From Blautia sp. MSJ-9 (lineage in GTDB: Bacteria; Bacillota; Clostridia; Lachnospirales; Lachnospiraceae): a DNA stretch of 61,304 nt. A program made the translations under genes and the position numbers. The first letter of the stretch is position 1, and every line of letters begins with the position of its first letter. The notes under the pieces were generated by a model that saw only the letters and a list, made by a program, of their open reading frames with translations, had not been told where the DNA came from and ran no database searches. Shown here one piece after another: positions 35,313-44,095 of this stretch. The stretch covers positions 1 to 61,304 of the forward strand of contig NZ_JAHLQG010000014.1 of the NCBI RefSeq assembly GCF_018919065.1, in the 5' to 3' direction.

Positions 35313-35660
35313 TTATTTCATAAATCTGTCAATCGCAATCTCAAGTTCCTTGATCGCGTCTTTGTCACCGTGCTCCACCGCATCTACAATACAGTGTTCG
35401 ATATGGTCCTGCAGGATAATCTTACCTGTATTATTAATAGCTGATTTCACTGCAGAAAGCTGTATCAGAACTTCACTGCAGTCTCTTCCGTCCTCTATCA
35501 TACGTTTGATTGATTCCATATGACCGATTGCCCTTGAGAGACGGTTCAATACTGCCTTAGTATGCGCATGGCTGTGATGATGTACATGCTCCCCATGAGA
35601 ATGTTCAACTACAGTTCCATCCTCCAGCACATGTACATGCGTCTTTTGTTCTTCGCTCAT
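35313..35660 (-). CDS. CsoR/FrmR-family metal-sensing repressor with His-rich N-terminus
   Basis: DUF156 family: small all-helical repressors that release DNA on binding Cu(I), Ni or aldehydes. The core has the ligand pattern DCSEVLIQLSAVKSAI...HIEHC, i.e. Cys, His and Cys in CsoR-like positions. The first ~35 residues are extremely His-rich (HSHGEHVHHHSHAH), suggesting extra metal binding. An upstream frame reaches 35744, but ATG 35660 follows AAAGGAG and gives 115 residues. The gene lies 124 bp upstream of mrp on the same strand. The metal is not determinable from sequence; Cu or Ni are the usual candidates. Confidence 0.87.
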   Translation of the reverse strand: MSEEQKTHVHVLEDGTVVEHSHGEHVHHHSHAHTKAVLNRLSRAIGHMESIKRMIEDGRDCSEVLIQLSAVKSAINNTGKIILQDHIEHCIVDAVEHGDKDAIKELEIAIDRFMK

Positions 35661-35803
35661 AACATTCTCCTTTCTGCCTCTGAACATGTATATCTGCAGA
35701 TCACGTAAATTTCTCTGTCTGTCGTGCTGCATAATCTGCCTCACTGACTGTCATTTTCGATCAGACAGTTCCTTACAGCGTAAATAATATTATACCACAT
35801 TTA

Positions 35804-36031
35804 TCAAATTTCTGTAAAGGAACATCTCTGTTTTATTTGCGAAGTCGTGATATCAAAAATGATCGTTCCATCCTCCAGCACTGTTTTCTCGTAGGAAACC
35901 TCTTTTCCCTTAAATTTATTCTTAATATACTCCTCCGGATCATCCAGCTCCAGCTCTTCCACAAAGACATCCCGCATCTGATTGCGCGGACATTTATTAA
36001 AAATTTCCCAGATCAGTTCATATTCTTTCAT
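35804..36031 (-). CDS. Small acidic protein of unknown function
   Basis: A 75-residue protein with no signal peptide or membrane segment. It contains CPRNQMRDVFVEELELDDPE and VLEDGTIIFDITTSQ; the VLEDGT segment echoes one in the adjacent CsoR-like protein, probably by chance. The start has a weak AAGGAAAG site. It sits between the metal sensor and the divergent xpt gene. I do not recognise the family. Confidence 0.6.
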   Translation of the reverse strand: MKEYELIWEIFNKCPRNQMRDVFVEELELDDPEEYIKNKFKGKEVSYEKTVLEDGTIIFDITTSQIKQRCSFTEI

Positions 36032-36144
36032 TGTTTTCCACTTTCCTTCTCAGCTTATTCGTCAAATTGCACAGATTCTATTCATTTTCTAAAAAACCAG
36101 TCTGGAATAATTATAATTATTTTTATATTTTTTGTCAAAACCAA

Positions 36145-36173
36145 TTGCATGAAAGCAATTTATAGCGTATCAT
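36145..36173 (+). promoter_or_regulatory. Promoter of xpt
   Basis: TTGCAT, a 17-base spacer and TATCAT on the plus strand. The leader of about 80 nt has a small TACTG/CAGTA hairpin but no canonical purine riboswitch. Confidence 0.55.
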
Positions 36174-36263
36174 TAATATAATTACCAAAATCGTTAATGG
36201 TACTGATAACAGAACCCTGTGCAGTATCACCCACAAAATTACATATATAAAGGAGAGAAATCT

Positions 36264-36836
36264 ATGAAACTTTTAAAAGACCGAATTCTTAAGGATGGAA
36301 TTGTAAAACCGGGGAATATTTTAAAAGTAGACAGTTTCTTAAATCATCAGATGGATATCACTCTCATCAATGAAATCGGTAAAGAATTTAAACGCCGCTT
36401 CTCTGACTGTCCTATTACCAAAATTCTTACAATCGAGGCTTCCGGTATCGGTATCGCCTGTATTGCAGCCCAGTATTTCGATGTTCCTGTAATTTTCGCC
36501 AAGAAAACACAGAGCGTAAATCTGGACGGCGAAATGTACTCCACTAAAGTAGAATCTTTCACTCATAAGAAAGTCTATGATGTAATCCTTTCCAAGAAAT
36601 TCCTTGGTCCGGAAGATCATGTACTTCTGATCGATGATTTCCTTGCTAACGGATGTGCACTTCTTGGTCTGATCGATATCGTTAAAGAATCCGGTGCTAC
36701 CCTTGAGGGTGCTGGCATTGTTATTGAGAAAGGCTTCCAGCAGGGCGGCCAGATCATCCGTGATATGGGAATCCGTCTGGAATCTCTTGCGATCGTTGAT
36801 TCTATGACTGATGATTCCTTAACTTTCAGAGAATAA
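36264..36836 (+). CDS. xpt: Xanthine phosphoribosyltransferase
   Basis: Xpt converts xanthine and PRPP to XMP for purine salvage. It has 190 residues, with the PRPP-binding loop VLLIDDFLANG (near residue 120) and the N-terminal MKLLKDRILKDG typical of the family. A longer frame begins at 36219, but ATG 36264 is preceded by AAAGGAGAG and matches the family start. It is monocistronic with its own promoter and terminators. In Bacillus it is paired with permease pbuX; here the likely xanthine permease is 20 kb away. Confidence 0.94.
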   Translation: MKLLKDRILKDGIVKPGNILKVDSFLNHQMDITLINEIGKEFKRRFSDCPITKILTIEASGIGIACIAAQYFDVPVIFAKKTQSVNLDGEMYSTKVESFTHKKVYDVILSKKFLGPEDHVLLIDDFLANGCALLGLIDIVKESGATLEGAGIVIEKGFQQGGQIIRDMGIRLESLAIVDSMTDDSLTFRE

Positions 36837-36859
36837 TTTCTCTCCTGTTATAAAAAATT

Positions 36860-36941
36860 ACAGAAGCAGCTGTTCGGTTCTGCTGCTTCTGTACAAAAAA
36901 GACAGAAAAGATAGGTTTTCGCTTATCTTTTCTGTCTTTTT
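36860..36941. terminator. Two terminator hairpins between xpt and the binding lipoprotein
   Basis: Hairpin 1 (36860-36892) has arms ACAGAAGCAGC/GCTGCTTCTGT, and its minus strand runs into TTTTTTAT. Hairpin 2 (about 36895-36941) has arms AAAAAGACAGAAAAGATA and TTATCTTTTCTGTCTTTTT, giving U-tracts in both directions. Together they end the convergent genes. Confidence 0.88.
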
Positions 36942-36951
36942 AATTTTGTTG

Positions 36952-38457
36952 TTATGCTTTAGTGCCTGACTTTGATGTTGGAGTCGCTGTCGGCGTTGAA
37001 CTTGCTTCCGGTGTCGGAGTTGCTTCTGGTGTTGCACTCTCCTCCGGCGTTGGGGTCGCTTCCGGTGTCGGAGTCGCCTCTGGTGTTGGGGTCACTTCCG
37101 GTGTTGGGGTCACTTCCGGTGTCGGGGTCGGATCCGGTGCGATCTCATCTTCTGTATAAGTTCCATTATCTACCAGAATCTGGTAATTATCCTTATCGAT
37201 CAATTCTCCTCCACAGGTAAATGTACCTACAATCTTCACACCATTATCATACTGTGAATAATCTTTTACATCCACTTTCTCACCTGTCAGGTAGTCAATC
37301 GCCATCTGTGCGCCGCCTTTTGCAAGTTCTTTACGGTCCATAAACATGGTAAATGCCATCTTACCTGCCGCAATATCTTTCACAGCCTGTGTTTCACTTC
37401 CATATCCGGTGATCATCGGCCATTCTTCACTGCCAGGCTCTAAGTTGTTTTCACTTACCACATTCTCTGCCGCATAAGCAAATCCATCATATGCTGTACA
37501 GATAATGTCCGGTGTTTTCTCCTGTGCGTAAAACTCATCAATAATGGATTTCAGCTTTGTCTCTGCAGATGCCTCACTCCATCTCATAATTCCGTTATCA
37601 TCAAATGCTGTATTGCCTGATCTGCATACAAGAGTTCCATCATCCAGATATTCCTGCAGCACCTCCAGAATTCCATTACACAAAAACAGAGCACTGTTAT
37701 CATCCGGAGAGCCCATAAGAAATTCAATAGTATAAGACTTCTTATCTTCTCTGGCTTTATCCAAATCCATTTTCTTGACAATCTCTTTTGCAATCTCATT
37801 TCCGATTGCTCTGGTATCATAAGATGCAAAATAATTAATATCTGCAGTGTCACGGATCAGCGTATCATAGGAAATAACCGGTATCCCCTGTTCTTTTGCA
37901 GTTTTCAGGATGTCTGTCAGGCCATATGGATCTACTGGTTCAATTACTAATGCAGAAACCTGCTCATCAATAAATTCCTGAATCTGGGAAATCTGAAGTG
38001 CAGAATCTCCGTCTGCATTTTTGACATCTGCCTCATAGCCTCCATCTGCGATCTGAGAAGTCATTGCTTCACTGTCAATCTTTGCATTGTCATCATCCTC
38101 AGAAAGGAGTACACCGATCTTTCCGGCCGGAGCTTCTGTCATTTCGTCCTCTGTAGAATCAGAATCCTCCCCATCTGTATCTGTATCCTTCTCTGCATCA
38201 TTTCCGGATTCTTTATCTGCATCTGTATTTTCGTCTTTGGTCTCTTCACTGTCCCCGGATTTGCCGGTGCTATCAGTGTCAGAGGTCTTGTTTTCTGCTT
38301 CTACTTTCTCGCCTTCCTCTGTAACCTCACCGACACCTTCTTCTTCTACCTGGGCACTTTCATTTGCTGCCTCTTTTGCATCATTCTTTTCACATGCGGA
38401 CAGGAACATGGAGGATACCATTATTCCAAGCAGAATAGCTGTTGCTCTTCTTTTCAT
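36952..38457 (-). CDS. Orphan sugar-type binding lipoprotein with acidic linker and Pro/Thr/Glu tail
   Basis: A 501-residue lipoprotein: lipobox LSAC at residues 19-22, then a ~90-residue Glu/Asp/Ser/Thr linker. From about 113 follows a periplasmic-binding-protein type 1 domain of the RbsB/XylF class ([42 protein letters not shown]). The C-terminal ~65 residues are PTPE-type repeats ([12 protein letters not shown]), which may span the cell wall. A sugar or autoinducer-2-like ligand is likely from the family. No permease or ATPase gene is adjacent, so it may feed a distant transporter or act as a sensor. Confidence 0.82.
   Translation of the reverse strand: MKRRATAILLGIMVSSMFLSACEKNDAKEAANESAQVEEEGVGEVTEEGEKVEAENKTSDTDSTGKSGDSEETKDENTDADKESGNDAEKDTDTDGEDSDSTEDEMTEAPAGKIGVLLSEDDDNAKIDSEAMTSQIADGGYEADVKNADGDSALQISQIQEFIDEQVSALVIEPVDPYGLTDILKTAKEQGIPVISYDTLIRDTADINYFASYDTRAIGNEIAKEIVKKMDLDKAREDKKSYTIEFLMGSPDDNSALFLCNGILEVLQEYLDDGTLVCRSGNTAFDDNGIMRWSEASAETKLKSIIDEFYAQEKTPDIICTAYDGFAYAAENVVSENNLEPGSEEWPMITGYGSETQAVKDIAAGKMAFTMFMDRKELAKGGAQMAIDYLTGEKVDVKDYSQYDNGVKIVGTFTCGGELIDKDNYQILVDNGTYTEDEIAPDPTPTPEVTPTPEVTPTPEATPTPEATPTPEESATPEATPTPEASSTPTATPTSKSGTKA
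36975..37140. repeat. In-gene tandem repeat encoding the PTPE tail
   Basis: About nine imperfect units of 12-18 bp on the theme GGTGTTGGGGTCACTTCC (plus strand) encode [12 protein letters not shown]. Such tracts change length by slippage in units of three codons or more without frameshift. Confidence 0.8.
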
Positions 38458-38489
38458 AAATTGATCCTTTCTCTCTTTATTTGCTGCCT

Positions 38490-39089
38490 TTATTTATCGA
38501 TTCCTTTATAATCCTTCGCAATGTTCTTGAGATAGTCACGGTAAGCGACCGCTGCTTTCTTAGGTTTCAGGATATGTACATTTCTTCCCATGGAAGCCAG
38601 CCATCCGAAAAACGCTTTATCAACTACAGTCTCCACGGTTACAGTAAAGGTATCTTCACTCTTTACCTTGCATGAAACCTCCGGTCCAAAAGCACGCTGT
38701 ATCTTCTTCTTTGCCGAATTCTGGCAGAGAAGCTTGATTTCTTTTCTGTTCTCACCGTTTTTATTCGGCACCGGAGCAGTTACACGCACTACTGTACTCT
38801 GATTTTCTGCTTTGTTTTCTGTCACCGTCTGCTCTACAGGCACTTCTGGTGTGAGTTCTTTTTTTTCTGCATAATATCCGCCTGCGCGACCTCTTCTGTA
38901 ATGAATTTCCATTCCAAAATCACGTAAGGTCTCCATATCATCATAGATACTCTTTCGCTCTGCACGGATTCCCTGTTCCTCTAACTTTGCCAAAATTTCC
39001 TGCATGGAAACCGGATTCTCACTGGTTGTCTCAGAAAGCATTCTTTCCAGATACAGGATTTTTCCTTTTTGATTACATGATTTCGCCAT
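38490..39089 (-). CDS. YafY-like transcriptional regulator (HTH plus WCX) lacking a full WYL domain
   Basis: A 199-residue protein. Residues ~8-60 form a DeoR/HTH_11-type winged helix (MQEILAKLEEQGIRAERKSI, then YDDMETLRDFGMEI). The C-terminal ~80 residues resemble the WCX end domain of YafY-type regulators (FTVTVETVVDKAFFGWLASM). The ligand-sensing WYL domain expected between them is reduced to a low-complexity linker of about 40 residues. The gene starts 2 bases after gatD and is in the murT-gatD operon, so it may regulate cell-wall functions (inference). Confidence 0.78.
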   Translation of the reverse strand: MAKSCNQKGKILYLERMLSETTSENPVSMQEILAKLEEQGIRAERKSIYDDMETLRDFGMEIHYRRGRAGGYYAEKKELTPEVPVEQTVTENKAENQSTVVRVTAPVPNKNGENRKEIKLLCQNSAKKKIQRAFGPEVSCKVKSEDTFTVTVETVVDKAFFGWLASMGRNVHILKPKKAAVAYRDYLKNIAKDYKGIDK

Positions 39090-39091
39090 AA

Positions 39092-39814
39092 TTATCCTCT
39101 TACAAATCTGTGGTATATATAGTCATTCGCTTCTTTTTCCTGACTGTCATCTAGTGGTGTAAGTTCTATTTCTTTTTCATATTTCTTTTCCAGCGCATGT
39201 TTAATGAGCCAGTCTGCAAGCTGCGGATTCTTCGGGAGTAATGGTCCGTGCAGGTAAGTTCCGATCACGTTCTTATATACTACCCCTTCATATCCCGACT
39301 CACCGTCGTTTCCTTTTCCATACAGGACCTTTCCAAGCGGTTTATTGTTATTAATACAGGTTCTGCCGCCATGGTTCTCAAATCCTACGATCGGCATGTC
39401 AAACAGGTCACTTTTCAATACGATATTCTCGATCAGACGACCCTCCCCCTGTTCTGTATACAGGTCTACCAGATCCAGGCCTTTCATATTTCCCTGGTCT
39501 GTTTTATAGTACTTTCCAAGCAGCTGATATCCGCCGCAGATTGCGATAACAACGCCGTTATCCTCCACATAAGCCTTGAAATCCGGCTGGATCTCCTGAA
39601 GTTTCTCGCATACGATCATCTGCTCTCTGTCTGAACCGCCGCCCAGAAGTACGATATCCAGTTTGGAAAAATCTATCTTGTCATCCAGTTCAAAAGGAAT
39701 GGTCTCTGCCTCGATCCCGCGCCACTGACATCTTTTCATCAGACACTGGATATTCCCTCTGTCACCGTAAAGATTCAGAAGATCCGGATATAAATGTCCT
39801 ATTGTGATTTTCAT
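39092..39814 (-). CDS. gatD: Lipid II isoglutaminyl synthase, glutaminase subunit
   Basis: GatD supplies ammonia to MurT for amidating the D-Glu of lipid II stem peptides to isoglutamine. It is a 240-residue CobB/CobQ-like class I amidotransferase with the nucleophilic Cys in VVIAICGGYQLLG and the catalytic His in GTYLHGPLLPKNP. The N-terminus ITIGHLYPDLLNLYGDRGN is diagnostic for GatD. Its ATG overlaps the murT stop by 4 bases, consistent with a 1:1 complex. Amidation aids peptidoglycan crosslinking and lowers negative charge (family knowledge). Confidence 0.95.
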   Translation of the reverse strand: MKITIGHLYPDLLNLYGDRGNIQCLMKRCQWRGIEAETIPFELDDKIDFSKLDIVLLGGGSDREQMIVCEKLQEIQPDFKAYVEDNGVVIAICGGYQLLGKYYKTDQGNMKGLDLVDLYTEQGEGRLIENIVLKSDLFDMPIVGFENHGGRTCINNNKPLGKVLYGKGNDGESGYEGVVYKNVIGTYLHGPLLPKNPQLADWLIKHALEKKYEKEIELTPLDDSQEKEANDYIYHRFVRG

Positions 39815-41148
39815 GATTTCTCGCCCTCCAGTTTCTTCAGAATGTTTCTGGTGCTGAATAAGGCTGTATAGTTTACCAGCACATACAGATTTCCCACTCC
39901 ATCTTCTACTCTGTCACGGATTGCTTTCTCCACATCTCCCTCAAGGATTGACGGGATATCCACGTATTTCAGACGCAGACGCATATCCTGGCAGCGGATC
40001 CCGCTTACTGTGATAGACTTCACGGTATCATTTCCAAGGAGGTCAAAGTCAACATCCCAAAGCCATGAAATATCAGTTCCGTCCTGTGCATTATCATTGA
40101 TCGCAATAATAATATCCTTCGGTGACTGATCCTGCATAACAGCTGAAATGTTCTGGTTAAATCCAGCCGGATTCTTGGCAAGGTTCAGCGTTACTCCTGT
40201 ACCTTTAATACGAAACTGCTCCATACGGCCATTTTCCGGATTGAACTTACGAAGCATATCTTCGAAATGATCAGCCTCAAAGCCTGCTGTACGGACACCT
40301 GCATAAGCAGCCAGGATATTATATACATTATAAAATCCCTTATAATTGGCTACAATATGTTTTCCTTCTACATTAAAACTAAGCTGGTCTCCCACCTTTA
40401 CATTCTCTGCATCGAAATTCAGATTCGGTCTCGCAAATCCGCATTTCGTACAATAATAATCTCCCAGCTGGCTGTAATGATAGAAACGATATTCCAGTTT
40501 CTCACCACAGCATTTGCAGAAACGTCCTTCACGGATCTCATTTGCCGCTGATTTGATCACCGGTTTACTGATTCCATAAGTTACATATGGATTACCGGAA
40601 TCCATGGCAAGATATGCAGACAGTGCATCATCACCGTTTACAATGATCTGCATCTTAGGTACCTTGCGCATCATTTCCTCCAGAATGTTCATGGTAATGT
40701 CAATCTCCCCATAGCGGTCAAGCTGATCACGGAAAAGATTGGTCAGCAGCATATAATCCGGTTTGATCCTTGGGAAAATATGTCTGGTAGATGCCTCATC
40801 AGCCTCAATACATGCATAGTCCGCATTAATCTTACCATTCCATTTTGCAGCAAGTACAAAGGCTGCCACAACACCGTTCAGCATATTGGAACCTGTATGA
40901 TTGCAGATTACTTTCTGTCCCTCAGCTTCCAATGCTGCACAAAGCATGTTGTTGGTAGTCGTTTTTCCATTCGTTCCGCAGGTTGCAAAAATGGCTTTTC
41001 GCACCTGCGAAGAAAGCTGTTCCAGGATATCCGGACAGATCTTAATTGCTACTTTTCCCGCCCAGGTTACTCCCTGCCTTCCCATTTTCTTACATACGTA
41101 TCCTACAAATTTTGCTGCCCAGACAGCAATCATTACTCTTATTTTCAT
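39811..41148 (-). CDS. murT: Lipid II isoglutaminyl synthase, Mur-ligase-like subunit
   Basis: MurT activates D-Glu of lipid II with ATP and receives ammonia from GatD. The 445-residue protein has the Mur-ligase P-loop GTNGKTTTNNML near residue 57 and the C-terminal DUF1727. An inserted four-Cys zinc ribbon, CKCC...CTKCGF, is seen in the central domain, as in other MurT. The N-terminus begins with a hydrophobic MIAVWAAKFVGYV segment. First gene of the three-gene operon murT-gatD-regulator. Start ATG 41148 has AAAGGAAA, rather distant. Confidence 0.95.
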   Translation of the reverse strand: MKIRVMIAVWAAKFVGYVCKKMGRQGVTWAGKVAIKICPDILEQLSSQVRKAIFATCGTNGKTTTNNMLCAALEAEGQKVICNHTGSNMLNGVVAAFVLAAKWNGKINADYACIEADEASTRHIFPRIKPDYMLLTNLFRDQLDRYGEIDITMNILEEMMRKVPKMQIIVNGDDALSAYLAMDSGNPYVTYGISKPVIKSAANEIREGRFCKCCGEKLEYRFYHYSQLGDYYCTKCGFARPNLNFDAENVKVGDQLSFNVEGKHIVANYKGFYNVYNILAAYAGVRTAGFEADHFEDMLRKFNPENGRMEQFRIKGTGVTLNLAKNPAGFNQNISAVMQDQSPKDIIIAINDNAQDGTDISWLWDVDFDLLGNDTVKSITVSGIRCQDMRLRLKYVDIPSILEGDVEKAIRDRVEDGVGNLYVLVNYTALFSTRNILKKLEGEKS

Positions 41149-41261
41149 TGTGTATTATATTTCCTTTTATGATATGATCATTGCTATTATTATTTTGTAA
41201 AAATCATAATTACTCTTTTATTATGAATCTGAATCATTACAAATCATAATATACAATAGTA

Positions 41262-42149
41262 CTACTCAAAATCTGTATCCCGCAAATAATCCGAACACAC
41301 ACCCGCAGCACCTTCCTGCATATAGTCCTGTGATTCCTTCAGATCATTTACAGTATAAATATATAATCTGATTCCCTGTTTGTCAAAAATCTTCTGCACA
41401 TCCTCTGACCAGTATTTATAATAGACTGTAGCCGCCTGAATATTCTTCTCCTTACAGAATGCAGCGATCTCAGTCAGGTCATCTGTGGAATATTCCTGCC
41501 ATAATGAATAAATGTAGCCAGGAAAATTGTACAGCAATGCTGTCCCTGCGAACATAGCCTGATTGTAAATCTCCGGTATGATCTGTCCCATTACCTCAGG
41601 AACACCTGCATCCTGTGCCAGTTCCATATAATCTGCATAATCCTCAAGTGTTTTCTGGTAATTTCGGACGGAATACTGCTTGGAATCCAGCATGACAAAT
41701 GCATCCGGATAGTCACTCAACAGCACAAGCAGATCCTCGAATGTCATGGGAGTATATTTTCCATAAATCGGTCTGGACAAAAATTCCTGCGAGGAAAGAA
41801 CATTCTTCTCATCCCCCTCCCATTGTCCCAGTGACTGATTCCAGCTGTGCCGGCACACCCACACACCATCTGATGTTCTTGTCAGGTCAACTTCAAACAG
41901 CCTGCATCCCATCTGATAACTTGACAGGAAGCTCTCTTTTGAATTCAAATATGTTTTATCACCGATTCCACCCAGTGCATGCGCGATTGTTTTATAATTC
42001 TCCCACTTAAATTCAGGAGTGGTGGCAGATAAGGAATAGACATCATTTCCCCACAGGAAAAGTGCAGCAGCCAGAAGTTCTGCCAATAGCAGAAACATTC
42101 TTATAGAATAGCCAAATCCAGATTTTTTCCCTGCAGTATTCCGGCTCAA
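41262..42149 (-). CDS. Membrane-anchored glycerophosphodiester phosphodiesterase
   Basis: A 295-residue GDPD-family enzyme that cleaves glycerophosphodiesters to glycerol 3-phosphate and an alcohol, facing outside. Residues ~16-37 are a signal-anchor helix (FLLLAELLAAALFLWG). The TIM-barrel metal and catalytic residues are recognisable: IAHALGG, NSKESF, FEVDL, then VCRHSW. The usual HRG is AHALG here, so the first Arg is replaced by Ala; activity may be altered, although the Glu/Asp/His set is otherwise kept. It lies between the ribosomal terminator and murT with its own transcript likely. Confidence 0.85.
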   Translation of the reverse strand: MSRNTAGKKSGFGYSIRMFLLLAELLAAALFLWGNDVYSLSATTPEFKWENYKTIAHALGGIGDKTYLNSKESFLSSYQMGCRLFEVDLTRTSDGVWVCRHSWNQSLGQWEGDEKNVLSSQEFLSRPIYGKYTPMTFEDLLVLLSDYPDAFVMLDSKQYSVRNYQKTLEDYADYMELAQDAGVPEVMGQIIPEIYNQAMFAGTALLYNFPGYIYSLWQEYSTDDLTEIAAFCKEKNIQAATVYYKYWSEDVQKIFDKQGIRLYIYTVNDLKESQDYMQEGAAGVCSDYLRDTDFE

Positions 42150-42262
42150 TTTATTATTCTCCCGGCAGTCATTTGTATTCCTCTTTTCTTTCGTATTTGA
42201 GTTATTTGTATACTCTACGATTTTACGCTATCTTACGTAAATAATCAAGGGCAATAAAAGGT

Positions 42263-42305
42263 AAAAAAAAGCTGCATATACATGGCAGAAACCATATATA
42301 TGCAG
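42263..42305 (-). terminator. Terminator of the ribosomal supercluster
   Basis: Minus-strand arms CTGCATATATATGG and CCATGTATATGCAG enclose a 6-nt loop and are followed by eight T, about 45 bases after the rplQ stop. Confidence 0.92.
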
Positions 42306-42350
42306 TCTCATTATCGTTTGGACAAATATAAAATCGAAAATTCGGTAGAA

Positions 42351-42887
42351 TTATACTAACTCGATCAGAACTTCCATTGCAGCATCGCCTTTACGCGGTC
42401 CGATCTTAACGATTCTTGTGTAACCACCGTTACGGTCAGCGTATTTTGGAGCGATCTCATCGAACATCTTAGCAACCATATCTACGTCTTTTGTGTTTTT
42501 CTTTCTACCAGCGCCTTTTGCCGGTACTTCTTTAACCGGGTAGAAAACTTTCATCATCTGACGACGAGCGTGAAGTCTGGAAGGAGCATCTTTCTTGATC
42601 TCTTTCTGTACTTCATCGTATACAGTTTTCTTCTTTCCGTCAACAACTTCTTTTACTCTCTTGCCTTCAGCGTCTTTACGAGCAACTTTAGCAGTTACAG
42701 TAACAGTTTCGAAGTTATCTTTTTCACGAACAGCCATAGCTACAAGGCCTTCAGCGATTTTACGGATTTCTTTTGCTTTAGCTTCTGTAGTAACGATTTT
42801 TCCGTTGTATAACAGATTTGTTACCTGGTTTCTCAGTAATGCTTTTCTCTGATCAGAAGTTCTGCTTAATTTTCTATATTTTGCCAT
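42351..42887 (-). CDS. rplQ: Ribosomal protein L17, extended form
   Basis: L17 binds near the peptide exit tunnel. The N-terminal KYRKLSRTSDQRKALLRNQV and the C-terminal end (RNGGYTRIVKIGPRKGDAAM) are standard. At 178 residues it is about 55 longer than the ~120 of Bacillus; the extra sequence lies in the middle (about residues 65-135) and is Lys-rich (KRVKEVVDGKKKTVYDEV). Last gene of the cluster. The 102-bp gap from rpoA contains a GTGGGA/TCCCAC cruciform-like structure that may be a leader or processing site. Confidence 0.95.
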   Translation of the reverse strand: MAKYRKLSRTSDQRKALLRNQVTNLLYNGKIVTTEAKAKEIRKIAEGLVAMAVREKDNFETVTVTAKVARKDAEGKRVKEVVDGKKKTVYDEVQKEIKKDAPSRLHARRQMMKVFYPVKEVPAKGAGRKKNTKDVDMVAKMFDEIAPKYADRNGGYTRIVKIGPRKGDAAMEVLIELV

Positions 42888-42989
42888 TTAATTTTCCTCC
42901 ATCTGTGGGACAGCCGGGCACGCTTGTTCGGTCTTACTGTCCGACTGCTTAGGCATTCCCACCGTATAATATCTCTTCGTTAGACGTTC

Positions 42990-43949
42990 TTACTCTTCTG
43001 TAGGCTGAAGCTGTAATCCCAGCTCTTTCAGTTTTGCAAGAACTTCTTCTAATGACTTACGTCCAAGGTTACGAACCTTCATCATATCATCAGAAGTCTT
43101 GTTACATAATTCTTCAACCGTATTAATGCCGGCTCTCTTCAAGCAGTTATAGGAACGAACAGATAACTCAAGTTCATCAATGCTCATTTCCAGAACTTTT
43201 TCTTTCTCATTGTCTTCTTTCTCGATCATAACCTCAGCGGTCTTTGCATTCTCGGAAAGGTCAATGAAAAGGCTTAAGTGCTCGCTTAATACTTTTGCTG
43301 CAAGGCTTACTGCCTCATCCGGATCAAGTGTACCGTTTGTGTACACATCCAGTGTCAGCTTATCGTAATCGGTTACCTGGCCAACACGAGTATTCTCTAC
43401 GATCATGTTAACTCTGTCTACCGGTGTGTAGATCGCATCAACTGCAAGTACACCGATAGGCATATCATCAGATTTACCTTTGTCAGCGCTGATATAACCA
43501 CGGCCTTTTGTGATAGTAAGTTCCATAGCAAGTCTGCAGTCCTTGCCGCCGTTTAAGGTAGCAATTACCTGATCCGGATTCATGATCTCGATATCCTGAT
43601 CAGCCTGGATGTCTGCAGCAGTTACAACACCTTTGCCTTCACACTCGATGTATGCAGTCTTTGGCTCGTTGTCTGTGCTGTGGTTCTTAATAGCAAGGCT
43701 CTTCAGATTCATGATAATATCGCTTACGTCTTCTTTTACGCCCGGAATGGAGCTGAATTCGTGAAGCACACCATCAATTTTAACCTGGCTTACAGCTGCA
43801 CCCGGCAGGGAAGACAGCATAATTCTTCTTAAAGAATTTCCAAGTGTAGTTCCATATCCTCTTTCCAGAGGCTCAACTACGAATCTGCCAAATTTTTTAT
43901 CTTCAGATAATTCGGTAATCTCGATTTTAGGTTTATTAAAATCAAACAC
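42990..43949 (-). CDS. rpoA: RNA polymerase alpha subunit
   Basis: RpoA assembles the polymerase core and contacts activators through its C-terminal domain. [20 protein letters not shown] is the assembly signature, and the C-terminal domain has [16 protein letters not shown] helix-hairpin-helix sequence ([19 protein letters not shown]). I place the start at GTG 43949 ([10 protein letters not shown] follows), since AGAAGGAGG lies 10 bases upstream; the ATG at 43997 would add 16 non-conserved residues. Length 319 is then standard. The 98+ bp gap to rpsD holds an ATTCAGTGG/CCGCTGAAT hairpin. Confidence 0.96.
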   Translation of the reverse strand: MFDFNKPKIEITELSEDKKFGRFVVEPLERGYGTTLGNSLRRIMLSSLPGAAVSQVKIDGVLHEFSSIPGVKEDVSDIIMNLKSLAIKNHSTDNEPKTAYIECEGKGVVTAADIQADQDIEIMNPDQVIATLNGGKDCRLAMELTITKGRGYISADKGKSDDMPIGVLAVDAIYTPVDRVNMIVENTRVGQVTDYDKLTLDVYTNGTLDPDEAVSLAAKVLSEHLSLFIDLSENAKTAEVMIEKEDNEKEKVLEMSIDELELSVRSYNCLKRAGINTVEELCNKTSDDMMKVRNLGRKSLEEVLAKLKELGLQLQPTEE

Positions 43950-44095
43950 TATAGGGTTTCCTCCTTCTGGGTTAATAAAAGTTTGAGGGGTATTCATTCA
44001 AATACTACAATTCAGCGGAAGATAATAATCAACCACTGAATCGTATAAATAATAGAAATATTACTAAGTAATCTTCTATATTATAATCCTATGGA

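Noticed and set aside
36975..37140. CRISPR-like repeats
   Set aside because: The units are short, adjacent and in frame with TPTPE codons, so this is a coding tandem repeat. No CRISPR array is present in the window.
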